Shown here: one piece after another, positions 54,240 to 63,370 of the stretch
How positions within the stretch are numbered: the first letter of the stretch is position 1
Layout of the letters: the number at the start of each line of letters is the position of its first letter
DNA from: Affinundibacterium baiyunense
GTDB taxonomy: Bacteria; Pseudomonadota; Gammaproteobacteria; Burkholderiales; Burkholderiaceae_D
Assembly (NCBI RefSeq): GCF_018139645.1
Contig: NZ_JAGSPM010000009.1
Coordinates: 124,001-188,000 of the forward strand
Length of the DNA stretch: 64,000 nucleotides
Direction: 5' to 3'
Notes under the pieces: generated by a model
The model's database searches: none
What the model saw: the letters and a program-made list of their open reading frames with translations, nothing else
Told to the model about the DNA's origin: nothing
Position numbers and translations under genes: made by a program

Positions 54240-54931
54240 TTAGAAAACATCAAGACAGTAACCCAAATTCCATAAATCACCGCGTAAGGCAAGCCCGCTG
54301 CGATGACGCAACTAGTGACACTGCGATCAGTCCAAACGCGCAAACCAACAAAGGACAAAAAGGCAGTCCAAAACGTCGTCAAACTCAAATTATTCATCAA
54401 GCTTGCCCATGCATGGTCAACTGGCAAATTCGTTATCAGAAAATTCAAGGACAACATATTTAAGCTTTCCATCGCAAGCTGTCCTTTGCCCGAGACTATT
54501 TGCAATGCCATCAAAGGTACACCAATCAAAGTCGGCACACTCACCCAAACTGAAAATCCAAACCACTTACCATAAGAAATACTACTGCCCATTATTTTTG
54601 ACGCTAACAAGAAATACAGCGCATATAAAGCAAATACGATTGGTGTTCCGATCAGGACACCACCCAAGGTGCTGTACATCATACTGTCTTTGGTCATCAT
54701 TTTCGCCATCGCTTGTTTTTGCTCGGCATTTAAATTCTGATTCGCGCTCATGGTGTGTTCAAGCAACCAAGAGAAATCGACCGTCGCAAAATACCAGTAA
54801 AACAAAGCCAATGTCGAACCGATGATCAATGCCAACGGTAGCCAAGGCTGAGAATGTTCTTTTAAAGAGGTAAAGGCAGATTTAGGTTCGATGAAGATTT
54901 TGGTCAACACAGACATTGCATTTGCAGACAT
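54236..54931 (-). CDS. YIP1 family membrane protein
   Basis: This 231-aa integral membrane protein has five hydrophobic segments, a polar loop around 65-85 (SANQNLNAEQKQAM) and the YIP1-type start MSVLTKIFIEPKSAFTSLKE. The ATG at 54931 has AAGGGA 6 bp upstream, which decides against 54964. It is the first gene of the MacAB-like operon and overlaps it by ATGA, so it is probably related to that transporter, though its role is not known. Confidence 0.8.
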   Translation of the reverse strand: MSANAMSVLTKIFIEPKSAFTSLKEHSQPWLPLALIIGSTLALFYWYFATVDFSWLLEHTMSANQNLNAEQKQAMAKMMTKDSMMYSTLGGVLIGTPIVFALYALYFLLASKIMGSSISYGKWFGFSVWVSVPTLIGVPLMALQIVSGKGQLAMESLNMLSLNFLITNLPVDHAWASLMNNLSLTTFWTAFLSFVGLRVWTDRSVTSCVIAAGLPYAVIYGIWVTVLMFSK

Positions 54932-55492
54932 GAGATTTCCCTTTTTTATGAAAGATGATTTCACTTAGATCGAGTACAGCACCGAAATCGATCAGCAAAA
55001 GTGAGTCATCTAAATTCGAGTTATTTGAAAAAAATAGATAACTGGAAGCAGTATCATATTCCTTACTTATCTAAAATACATATTTTTCTCTCAAACTACG
55101 TTCGTTTTAGGATTTCTGCAAAATTACGCTAGCTAGGCGCGTCACCAACGACAGTAAAAATGTGCGACAAGATGACCGCAATGACGCTAGGGTCTGTTCC
55201 GCGTAGATCCTAATTTTGTCGTAAACCACACACGTAGATTAATTGATAAAGACAGTGTAAATAGCATTGCGCAAGAATGGTCGATGCTGCGACAAACGAC
55301 GAATTATTGATGACGAATACCCTGCATTTGTGACGAATCTCGGCTCCACATCTATCGCCAAAACACAAAATGACTGCTTGAATGCGTAGCGAAGGCTAAC
55401 GATGATCAAAAAAAATGCGCCCGTAGGCGCATTATCAGACTATGTTTGTTTTCTTCAGTCGGCTAATCGCCATAGGGCGCTAGCCGATCAAA
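54932..55492. other. gap holding the efflux-operon promoter and the ttcA terminator
   Basis: This is a 560-bp region. Its left part should contain the promoter of the YIP1-macAB-like operon, but no clear operator was seen. Its right end has the ttcA terminator. Confidence 0.45.
55408..55432 (-). terminator. Rho-independent terminator of ttcA
   Basis: ATGCGCC/GGCGCAT with a four-base loop (55415-55432). On the reverse strand it is followed by eight T residues, 60 bp past the ttcA stop. Confidence 0.9.
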
Positions 55493-56452
55493 CTAATCTT
55501 GATCCAGATTTAACTGCATCATGGTGCTGATTGTATTGGTTGGTGTCGCACAAGGTTCTTCATCGAAAGCGATATCGCCATTTGGCATTGCCTCACCCGT
55601 CAAAGCCAAATCGCGGAAATTGAACAAATCTTTATCCATTAAATGCGATGGAACAACGGTCGATAAGGCAGAGAAAATATTATCAACACGCCCCGGATGT
55701 TGTTTGTCCCAGTCGCGCATTAATTGCTTCACATGCTTACGCTGTAGATTCTCTTGCGAACCACATAAGTTGCACGGGATGATAGGGAATTGTTTTACCG
55801 CCGCATATCGTTCTGTATCACTTTCTTTGACATAAGCAAGCGGGCGAATCACGATGTGTTTGCCATCATCGGATTGCAACTTCGCAGGCATACCTTTTAA
55901 TTTTCCACCGAAGAACATGTTCAGAAAAAAGGTCTCCATAATGTCATCGCGATGGTGGCCGAGTGCAATCTTGGTCGCCCCCAATTCATCTGCTACACGA
56001 TACAAAATGCCGCGACGCAAGCGTGAACACAAAGAACAGGTGGTTTTCCCTTCTGGCACCAAACGCTTGACGATACTATAGGTATCTTGGTTTTCGATGT
56101 GATACGGAATGCCCAATTTATCCAAATACGCAGGCAATACATCTTCGGGAAAACCTGGTTGCTTTTGATCGAGATTGACGGCGACGATATCGAAATGAAT
56201 CGGCGCGCGTTCGCGTAAGGTCATCAAAATATCAAGTAGCGCGTAACTGTCTTTGCCGCCAGAAAGACAAACCATCACCTTGTCGCCGTCTTCGATCATA
56301 TTGAAATCGCCGATCGCCTGCCCAACTAAACGGCACAAGCGTTTATGTAATTTATTGTTCTCGTAAGCGATTTTCTCTGGTGAGCGCGTCGCTGCCGTTT
56401 GCGCCGGATTGCTTGGTGTAGGCATAGAAATGACTTGCATAATTCGACTCAC
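55493..56452 (-). CDS. ttcA: tRNA 2-thiocytidine biosynthesis protein
   Basis: TtcA thiolates C32 in certain tRNAs using an [4Fe-4S] cluster. Motifs: PP-loop [23 protein letters not shown] and [12 protein letters not shown], which supply the cluster and catalytic cysteines. The length (319 aa) is normal. It overlaps folB by ATGA and is the last gene of the folB-ttcA operon on the reverse strand; the terminator follows. Confidence 0.95.
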   Translation of the reverse strand: MSRIMQVISMPTPSNPAQTAATRSPEKIAYENNKLHKRLCRLVGQAIGDFNMIEDGDKVMVCLSGGKDSYALLDILMTLRERAPIHFDIVAVNLDQKQPGFPEDVLPAYLDKLGIPYHIENQDTYSIVKRLVPEGKTTCSLCSRLRRGILYRVADELGATKIALGHHRDDIMETFFLNMFFGGKLKGMPAKLQSDDGKHIVIRPLAYVKESDTERYAAVKQFPIIPCNLCGSQENLQRKHVKQLMRDWDKQHPGRVDNIFSALSTVVPSHLMDKDLFNFRDLALTGEAMPNGDIAFDEEPCATPTNTISTMMQLNLDQD

Positions 56453-56847
56453 ACTTCCGATTTAATTTGAAACACTTCAACCCCAACGCCTTCGCAATCT
56501 GGATAGACATCTGGTTTCATCGTTGACACGCGCACCGCACGTACACGCGGGTGCGCCAACATAATTTTTGCAACATCATCACACAAGGTTTCTTGCAAAT
56601 GCACATGACCTTGCGCCACACGCGCTGCAATCGTGCCACGCATAAAATCATAGTCAACCACCTCATCGAGCTGATCATCTTTTGGCGTAGACAATGCCAA
56701 GGGAATATACAGATCAACATTGATCATGACTCTTTGCTCCCCCTTCTTTTCAAATTCATGCACACCGATATTGATAGATACCTCGTAATTGCGCAAAAAC
56801 AAACGACGACAATCCGCGAGTTGTGGGTGGTGGAGTATGGATAACAT
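56449..56847 (-). CDS. folB: dihydroneopterin aldolase
   Basis: FolB cleaves 7,8-dihydroneopterin to 6-hydroxymethyl-dihydropterin in folate synthesis. Hallmarks: [21 protein letters not shown], then [21 protein letters not shown] and the final [23 protein letters not shown]. The length is 132 aa. It starts 94 bp after the SDR gene on the same strand. The neighbouring pteridine-reductase-like SDR also belongs to pterin metabolism. Confidence 0.93.
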   Translation of the reverse strand: MLSILHHPQLADCRRLFLRNYEVSINIGVHEFEKKGEQRVMINVDLYIPLALSTPKDDQLDEVVDYDFMRGTIAARVAQGHVHLQETLCDDVAKIMLAHPRVRAVRVSTMKPDVYPDCEGVGVEVFQIKSEV

Positions 56848-56941
56848 AAAGAATCGCTTTAAAAAACTTACAAATTAAAAATAACAAAAAATAAGCACTA
56901 GATCATCATTTAGCAATCGCTAGGAAAGCAATCGATGACAT

Positions 56942-57748
56942 CTAAGAATCTGAATTCGCTTTCGCTAAAAACATCACATCACGCTGAGTAGGAATCAAAT
57001 GCTGTCCGCCATCCACGACGATGGTAGTACCAGTGATTGCCTTGGCACTTGCGACATAACAGACTGCTTCAGCGATATCTTCTGGCGTACTAGAACGCCC
57101 CAATGGCGTCACTTTATGCGCAGCCTGAAAATCGGTTTCGCTTTGCTCTCCCGATAGCATCGACAATCCAGGCGCTACCCCAACTACTCTCAGCTTAGGT
57201 GCTAAAGCCTGTGCCAGACTGGTGGTCGCAGTATGCAGTGCTGCTTTCGACAATGTATAAGATAAATAATCAGGATTTAAATTAAACAATTTCTGATCAA
57301 GAATATTTATGACAGAGGCGATACCAGCTGGAACATCAGCTGGCAAAAACGCATGTAAATCTTGCGCCAACATAATTGGTGCCATCAGATTCGCATGCAT
57401 GTGTTTATCCAAACAAGCTTGCGAAAAATCAGCCGCACTGTCGGCCTCAAACAAAGAAGCATTATTCACTACACAATCAAGGCGCCCCAATTGATTCACA
57501 ACTTGCGGTATGATTTTCTTGACCTGCTCAACATTACCTAAATCTGCCCGCACTGCAATCGCACGTCGTCCGAGTTGCCTTATTTCTGCCACTACCTGTG
57601 CCGCTTCGTCAGCTGAATGATGAAAGTGAACCGCAATATCCCAACCTCGTTGCGCCATACGCAAGGCAATATGACGACCGATACGCTTGGCGGCCCCCGT
57701 CACCAATGCGACTTGCCCAGATGTTACTTGTTGCGTAAGCATATTCAT
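56942..57748 (-). CDS. SDR oxidoreductase, pteridine reductase-like
   Basis: This 268-aa short-chain dehydrogenase/reductase has the cofactor motif VTGAAKRIGRHIA, with Lys-Arg typical of pteridine reductases using NADPH. The NNAS motif is followed by a catalytic site where the usual Ser is Asp (INILDQK) and Y-x-x-x-K is YTLSK, as in PTR1 and FolM. The C-terminal GVAPGLSML and DGGQHLIPT are normal. Beside folB, it may reduce dihydrofolate or dihydropterins. The alternative name is FolM-like. It is divergent from the methyltransferase gene. Confidence 0.87.
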   Translation of the reverse strand: MNMLTQQVTSGQVALVTGAAKRIGRHIALRMAQRGWDIAVHFHHSADEAAQVVAEIRQLGRRAIAVRADLGNVEQVKKIIPQVVNQLGRLDCVVNNASLFEADSAADFSQACLDKHMHANLMAPIMLAQDLHAFLPADVPAGIASVINILDQKLFNLNPDYLSYTLSKAALHTATTSLAQALAPKLRVVGVAPGLSMLSGEQSETDFQAAHKVTPLGRSSTPEDIAEAVCYVASAKAITGTTIVVDGGQHLIPTQRDVMFLAKANSDS

Positions 57749-57897
57749 TCAATTTCTCGGGTCTGCACTGATATGCAATGACAAGACGCAGGCGCGCTGG
57801 CACCATATCAGTTTTTTTAATCTTGTTTGATATAACAATAAGCGAAAATGTTTTCACTTATTGACCGGAACTACCTCGCTTTTAATACAATGCTGGT

Positions 57898-59115
57898 ATG
57901 CAGAAACTACATCCAACTCCTCGCCCTCAATTAAGCTTACCTGTTCCGTCAGACGATGCACTGCGGGTATCGCGACAACTTGAAACGCTTATACATACAG
58001 AAATCAGCAGCAACGACGGCATCATTCCCTTCTCTCGCTACATGGAGTTGGCTCTGTATACGCCACGCTTAGGTTATTACAGCGGCGGCTCTGCCAAACT
58101 TGGTGCGGATGGTGATTTTACGACCGCGCCCGAAATGAGCGCATTGTTTGGTGCTAGCTTAGCGCAACTGGCACAACAACTTTTCTCACAAACAAGTCCT
58201 GAAATCATGGAGTTCGGTGCCGGCTCCGGCAAACTGGCATTTGATATTTTGACCGAATGTCAGCAATCTCAAATTCCGCTAAAGCGCTATTTTATCGTGG
58301 AATTGTCCGGCGAACTCAGAGCTAGACAAGAAGAACGCTTGAAAGATTTCCCACAAGTAGTCTGGCTAACAAGTATGCCGACCACTTTTTCAGGTGTGGT
58401 GCTGGGAAATGAGGTTCTCGATGCGATGCCGGTTGAACTAGTTTGTAAATCAGAGCAAGGTTGGAAACGGTTGGGTGTTAGCACAGAATCAAGCACAACT
58501 AGTTCAACCCCGACGTTGAAGTTAGTTGAAATGCATGAAAACGATGCACAAATCACAGCGATGATTGCACAGATTCCCAATGCAGAAGAACTAGCAATTG
58601 GCTACATAAGCGAAGTTCATCCAATTGAAATTGGCTTCATGCGTAGTGTGGCGGCAATGTTATTAGCCGGGAAAGCCGCATCAGGTCGCGGTGGTGTGGC
58701 GATTTGGCTCGATTATGGCTTTCCTGCGCACGAATATTACTTACCGCAGCGCGACCAAGGCACCTTAATGTGCCATTACCGACACCATGCGCACAGCGAT
58801 CCTTTCTATCTGCCTGGCTTGCAAGATATCACCGCGCATGTGGATTTCACTGCAATCGCAAGCGCTGGTGTGAATGCCGGTTTAGATCTGTTGGCTTATA
58901 CCAGCCAAGCAGGCTTTTTGCTCAGTTGTGGCATCACACAGATATTGAGCAGAATTCCAGTCGAGGACTCTCAACGCTACCTACCCGCTAGTAATGCCGT
59001 CCAAAAACTACTATCTCCCGCTGAAATGGGTGAGTTATTTAAGGTATTAATACTAGGTTGTGCAGTAGAACTACCCGATCCTTTGCTGCAGCACGACCGT
59101 AGTCATCGACTGTAG
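57898..59115 (+). CDS. SAM-dependent methyltransferase, MidA/NDUFAF7-like
   Basis: This 405-aa protein belongs to the family of mitochondrial complex I assembly factor NDUFAF7. Blocks: FSRYMELALYTPRLGYYSGG, FTTAPEMSALFG, MEFGAGSGKLAFDIL (SAM-binding), VVLGNEVLDAMPVE and YGFPAHEYYLPQRDQGTLMC. In bacteria the family often lies next to folB/SDR genes, as here. The substrate is presumably an arginine or another protein residue, but is not known in bacteria. Confidence 0.9.
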   Translation: MQKLHPTPRPQLSLPVPSDDALRVSRQLETLIHTEISSNDGIIPFSRYMELALYTPRLGYYSGGSAKLGADGDFTTAPEMSALFGASLAQLAQQLFSQTSPEIMEFGAGSGKLAFDILTECQQSQIPLKRYFIVELSGELRARQEERLKDFPQVVWLTSMPTTFSGVVLGNEVLDAMPVELVCKSEQGWKRLGVSTESSTTSSTPTLKLVEMHENDAQITAMIAQIPNAEELAIGYISEVHPIEIGFMRSVAAMLLAGKAASGRGGVAIWLDYGFPAHEYYLPQRDQGTLMCHYRHHAHSDPFYLPGLQDITAHVDFTAIASAGVNAGLDLLAYTSQAGFLLSCGITQILSRIPVEDSQRYLPASNAVQKLLSPAEMGELFKVLILGCAVELPDPLLQHDRSHRL

Positions 59116-59170
59116 ATTAGCTATGGCCGAGTAAATTTGGTCATGTAGGACTCTTTAAACATCTAAGAAT

Positions 59171-59713
59171 ATGAGCACAACTTTCCGTTTTATTGCTAAC
59201 CCTTTAGGGCCCTCTGACGTAATTTCTTGGTTCAAAGAATTGCCACTTCCCCCAACGATGGTACAGACAGAACGGGGGTGGAATTTGCATTTCCACGAAT
59301 TTGGTTCCCTAGTTTATTCAATTGATAGCACGATAAATCCCCAAAAGTCGCCTGTTGTAATCATTTTTCTACCTCGTGTTGTGCGAGGGGTTCTTTGGAC
59401 TGTTGGAGAAGTTCATTTTCTCTCGACTCCTTTGAAGCAGCAATTCCCTAAACTGCATAGAATTAGTACGGCATTTTCAAAGTGGCTTAGCGCAATGCCT
59501 TGTGTATACTCGAATAATTGTAAAGAAAATGAGTTTGCATACTACTTGGAAGGTTCTGTGCAAAATCAAGATACCCCTGTTTTCGCATTCGAATCTGGAT
59601 ATTCTGCTTTGCAATCGGGTCGCTATTTTGTTGCTGATAGCGATAATGAATATAGGTTGGACACTATTTGCAAAACGTTGGCGCTTAGAGGCGTGCCGTG
59701 CGCCGATGTTTAA
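59171..59713 (+). CDS. hypothetical protein
   Basis: This 180-aa protein has no signal peptide or membrane helix. It is rich in aromatic residues, with blocks such as WFKELPLPPTMVQTERGWNLHF, FLPRVVRGVLWTVGEVHFLS and FAYYLEGSVQNQD. The middle resembles small cytosolic immunity-type proteins, but I do not recognise it. It lies 55 bp downstream of the methyltransferase gene on the same strand, but its base composition is lower in GC and its codon choice is looser, perhaps a recent arrival. Confidence 0.55.
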   Translation: MSTTFRFIANPLGPSDVISWFKELPLPPTMVQTERGWNLHFHEFGSLVYSIDSTINPQKSPVVIIFLPRVVRGVLWTVGEVHFLSTPLKQQFPKLHRISTAFSKWLSAMPCVYSNNCKENEFAYYLEGSVQNQDTPVFAFESGYSALQSGRYFVADSDNEYRLDTICKTLALRGVPCADV

Positions 59714-59788
59714 TTTGTCGTTCGTTTCGGACGGATTCGCCGCCATACAACAAACGGTATTTATCTTATTTAAAACAAAGGACAAAGC

Positions 59789-59986
59789 ATGATCCGTTGG
59801 GTGTTAGTGATTTTTATTGGCTTGGTTTTATTTGCCAATTTACTCCCGTGGCTGCAAAAGCTAGGTATAGGAAGATTACCTGGCGATCTACGCTTCAAGC
59901 TATTCGGTAAGATTTTTACTATACCTTTTGCCTCGACCGTCTTGCTTTCTCTGTTTGTGCTCTTGATTGCAAAATTTCTCAAATGA
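59789..59986 (+). CDS. DUF2905 small membrane protein
   Basis: This 65-aa protein has two TM helices (about 4-20 and 45-62) linked by a loop with LGRLPGDLRFKLFGK-like basic residues (here GIGRLPGDLRFKLFGK), a clear DUF2905 match. The family is widespread and uncharacterised. The start has ACAAAGGACA upstream. The stretch after it has a small stem CGTCGC/GCGACG (59994-60011) without a T-run. Confidence 0.88.
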   Translation: MIRWVLVIFIGLVLFANLLPWLQKLGIGRLPGDLRFKLFGKIFTIPFASTVLLSLFVLLIAKFLK

Positions 59987-60186
59987 AAGATAGCGTCGCA
60001 TTCTAGCGACGTTGTGCGAATAGCCTTGAAAAAAATTGCTATACAGCTACATTATTCAGAACGAATCGGTTAAAGTTTTAGCACAAGCGAGTCGTCATCT
60101 ACTTAGTACAAATTCGACTGCTCGTTTTATCCGATGTTTTGCCAAAACAATTAAAACAGGCAACTCCCACATCATCAAAGGTTCTC

Positions 60187-61815
60187 ATGAGTAATTTAGG
60201 GGAAATTCGCGCACTGCTAATTGAGCCGCATTCCGGTATGCGTGTCAGTTTGCATAATATGCTGAACTTATGTGGCATCAGCAAAATTGATCACGCTATT
60301 TCAGCCGGCACCGCGATACGCGCGATTCAATCAAAGGTATTCGACTTAATTCTGTGTGAATACGACCTAGGTGTAGGCCAAGATGGACAGCAATTACTCG
60401 AAGATGTTCGTCATCACAAACTAACACCTTTATCGACAATTTTCATCATGGTCACTGCTGAGCGTGCTTACGCAAAAGTTGTCAGTGCCGCCGAATTAGC
60501 TCCTTCCGATTATTTGCTCAAACCCTTCACCGCCGACGCATTACTTGAGCGCGTGCTTAAAGCTATTGAAAAGCGCAAAGCCTTCATGGAAGTGTTTAAT
60601 TTAATGGAGCAAGGTTTTGTACGTGAAGCATTAGAAGCCTGTTTAGAGGGTGAACAGACTTCACCGCGCTATTTAGTTGACTTCATGCGCTTGCGCGCCG
60701 AGCTACATGTCATCTTGGGCGAAGCAAACGAAGCAGAAGAGCTTTACGTCAAATTATATGAAATGAAAACTGTCGCATGGGCCAAGCTGGGCCTCGCGAA
60801 AACCCTCTACATGCAAGGACGGTATCAAGAGGCTGAAGATATTCTCAGTAGTCTGGTGCTAGAAAATAATAAGTACATGGATGCCTATGATTGGCTATCA
60901 AAAACACATGAAGCCATCGGTGCTTTACCGGAAGCCAAGTCAGTGCTCGATACCGCCGTAACAGTCTCTCCCCATGCAGTGCGCAGACTTCGTAAATTGG
61001 GTTCACTCGCACTAGAAACAGGTGACATCGAAACGGCTGAAACCGTATTGAAAAAGGTCGTCAGTAAAGCAAAGTATTCTGAGTTTCGTGATCCCGAAGA
61101 CCATGTAAAACTAGTCGACGCCTTAGTCAAAAAAGGTGATCACAATCAAGCAAAGTCGGTGATTCGTGACCTAGAAAAAAGCATGTCTGGAATAAAAAAG
61201 ACCGAGGCATGCCGTGCAATTTCTGCAGCTTTGGTACACGCCTCCACTGGTGATACGGCAAAACTAACAGAAGAGCTCGATGCGGCAGTTCAAGCCAATC
61301 GTGATGAGATAGGCCTATCGAACGATCTCAAGCTGGGACTCGCCAAAAGCTGCTTAGAAAACAATAACGAAGGCGCTGCCTCCGAAGTTATCATGGAAGT
61401 CATGCGTAACGCCCCCAACCAACAAATGGTGACGAGGGCATTGGGCGTATTCGAAAGTGCGGGCAAAGGCCATATTGGGCAGGAGCTCGTGAAGAAGAGC
61501 CAACAAGAGGTAAAAGACTTGGTAGCGCTCGGTGTTCAGAAAGCGAAAGAAGGTGACTTCCGTGGCTCTGTAGAATTGATGTCTAGCGCGGCCAGAAAAT
61601 CACCAGATAATCCGCAAGTAGTGTTGAATGCTGCGTTGGCTGCGCTCAAATGCCTTGAAAATTTAGGTTGGGATCCTGCCACCGGTAATCTGGCAAAACA
61701 ATTGATCGAATCCGCTGCGCGCTTAGACCCGATGAATAACCGTTTGAAAGCTATACGCTCACTGTATGGCGAATTGCAAAAACGCTTTGGAATTGACGCT
61801 GTTCGAGCAAGATAA
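60187..61815 (+). CDS. degenerate receiver plus TPR protein
   Basis: This 542-aa protein has an N-terminal CheY-like receiver (about 5-130), then TPR repeats (about 150-530; blocks such as AWAKLGLAKTLYMQGRYQEAEDIL and AYDWLSKTHEAIGALPEAKSVL). In typical relatives the receiver reads VVDD and CDYNLG; here the acidic pair is IEP (residues 12-14) and the phosphoacceptor position is Glu58 (LCEYDLG), while the conserved Lys (LLKPF) remains. The ATG at 60187 with AAAGG 5 bp upstream is the start, not 60139. It is followed by an HDOD gene 12 bp away. Role: probably scaffold or regulatory, not phospho-switched. Confidence 0.85.
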   Translation: MSNLGEIRALLIEPHSGMRVSLHNMLNLCGISKIDHAISAGTAIRAIQSKVFDLILCEYDLGVGQDGQQLLEDVRHHKLTPLSTIFIMVTAERAYAKVVSAAELAPSDYLLKPFTADALLERVLKAIEKRKAFMEVFNLMEQGFVREALEACLEGEQTSPRYLVDFMRLRAELHVILGEANEAEELYVKLYEMKTVAWAKLGLAKTLYMQGRYQEAEDILSSLVLENNKYMDAYDWLSKTHEAIGALPEAKSVLDTAVTVSPHAVRRLRKLGSLALETGDIETAETVLKKVVSKAKYSEFRDPEDHVKLVDALVKKGDHNQAKSVIRDLEKSMSGIKKTEACRAISAALVHASTGDTAKLTEELDAAVQANRDEIGLSNDLKLGLAKSCLENNNEGAASEVIMEVMRNAPNQQMVTRALGVFESAGKGHIGQELVKKSQQEVKDLVALGVQKAKEGDFRGSVELMSSAARKSPDNPQVVLNAALAALKCLENLGWDPATGNLAKQLIESAARLDPMNNRLKAIRSLYGELQKRFGIDAVRAR

Positions 61816-61827
61816 CCTAAAAAATCT

Positions 61828-63366
61828 GTGACTATGTCGACTAGCCTCCATGTTCGTGAACGTCTACTCGACAAAATTCGTAGCGACAAAAATTTGCCTA
61901 CGCTTGGGGTAACGATCAGCAAAGTCATTCAAATTACTTCATCCGGGGAGGATTCGGTTTCGGAACTAGCCCACTTCATTCTTTCCGATGTTGCGCTAAC
62001 ACAAAAAATACTGCACGTATCCAACACGATTGCCTATCGTACTGCCGGTGGCGTATCGGTCACCACTATTTCCCGAGCGATTTTCTTATTGGGCTTCGAC
62101 ACCATTAAAGCCAATGCGATGGCAACCTTGCTGGTTGATGGTTTCAAAGATTACAAACAAGCCCAATCAGTACGCAAAGAACTCGTTCAAGCGCTTTGCG
62201 CTAGCGTAACTGCACGAGAAATCGCAAGAAGAAATCGCCATCCAAAAAGTGAAGAGGCCGCCGTTGCGGCATTGTTTAAAAACATGGGACGCATTCTGGT
62301 TGCTGCTTTTGATCATCCTCTGTATGAAAAAATTCAAAGTATAGGATTTGACGACCCTGGTCAAATCAATGAAGCCTGCATTCAGTTGCTGGGTTGTAGC
62401 TTTGAGCGTTTTGGCCAAAGCGTGCTGCACGATTGGAAAATACCCGAGAGCATCATCTTTGCATTACAACCGCTGCACGGAGAAGTAAAGAAAACCGCGC
62501 AAGACACGGAGTGGATAAAACAAGTCGCCAGCTTCAGTGAAGAGCTAGCGAGTACGCTAGTACAGAATGATGAAAGTCAAATACCGATAGAACAACGCTG
62601 TTCACAAATCGTTAAACGCTATGGTCGAGCGCTCGACATCAACAGTAATCAGCTCGAAGAAATTTTCAACAATGTCGATAAAGAGGCACGCCAATTAGCG
62701 ATTACTTTAGAAGTTCCACTCGCCAATTTAACTACCGAATCAACATCTACTATTTCTCAAGAGAGTGATTTCTGTAGCGAATTCATGCTACCTGCTTTCG
62801 ACACCCAACAAATGCAAACCGTCAGCCGGCATCCAAGTGGAAAGCCATGTAACGCCAGAGATTTATTATTGGCTGGGGTGCAAGATGTAACGCAGATGTT
62901 AGCGTCGAAACAAATCAAGCTCAATGACTTGGTGCTTCTGGTACTAGAAACGCTTTATGGTGCAATGGGATTTCGATTCGCAACTGTTTGCTTACGCGAT
63001 TTGCAGTTAGGGAAATATACCGCCAGAATTTCTGTCGGGGAAAAATATATAGAACGTCAGGGAGCCTTCCAGTTTTCAGTCGACAATGAAGACTCCATCT
63101 TTCATGTCGCCATGCACAACAACGTCGACCTAATGATTGCTGAGACGTTAAATCCTAAGATTCAAGCAATGCTCCCAAACTGGTACAAAAGTTTATTGCC
63201 CGATACGCGCAGCTTTATTATTTTGCCGCTCATTATCGATAATAAACCACTAGGTTTATTTTATGCAGATCGCAGCTTACCTGCCATTGAAGGTGTGCCA
63301 CCTGATGAAACCGCACTCATTAAGACTTTAAAAAGTCAGTTAATGAGTGCGATCATGAGACGATGA
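61828..63366 (+). CDS. HDOD domain protein with C-terminal GAF
   Basis: This 512-aa protein has an HDOD domain (about 15-215; LPTLGVTISKVIQITSS, IFLLGFDTIKANAMATLL, AALFKNMGRILVAAF), a linker, and a GAF-like domain (about 355-505; LNDLVLLVLETLYGAMGFRFATVCL, FIILPLIIDNKPLGLFYADR). HDOD proteins act in signalling and lack catalytic HD residues. The start is GTG at 61828 or ATG at 61834; neither has a strong ribosome site. It is 12 bp behind the receiver-TPR gene, clearly one operon, and the two proteins may act together. Confidence 0.88.
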   Translation: MTMSTSLHVRERLLDKIRSDKNLPTLGVTISKVIQITSSGEDSVSELAHFILSDVALTQKILHVSNTIAYRTAGGVSVTTISRAIFLLGFDTIKANAMATLLVDGFKDYKQAQSVRKELVQALCASVTAREIARRNRHPKSEEAAVAALFKNMGRILVAAFDHPLYEKIQSIGFDDPGQINEACIQLLGCSFERFGQSVLHDWKIPESIIFALQPLHGEVKKTAQDTEWIKQVASFSEELASTLVQNDESQIPIEQRCSQIVKRYGRALDINSNQLEEIFNNVDKEARQLAITLEVPLANLTTESTSTISQESDFCSEFMLPAFDTQQMQTVSRHPSGKPCNARDLLLAGVQDVTQMLASKQIKLNDLVLLVLETLYGAMGFRFATVCLRDLQLGKYTARISVGEKYIERQGAFQFSVDNEDSIFHVAMHNNVDLMIAETLNPKIQAMLPNWYKSLLPDTRSFIILPLIIDNKPLGLFYADRSLPAIEGVPPDETALIKTLKSQLMSAIMRR

Positions 63367-63370
63367 TTGT

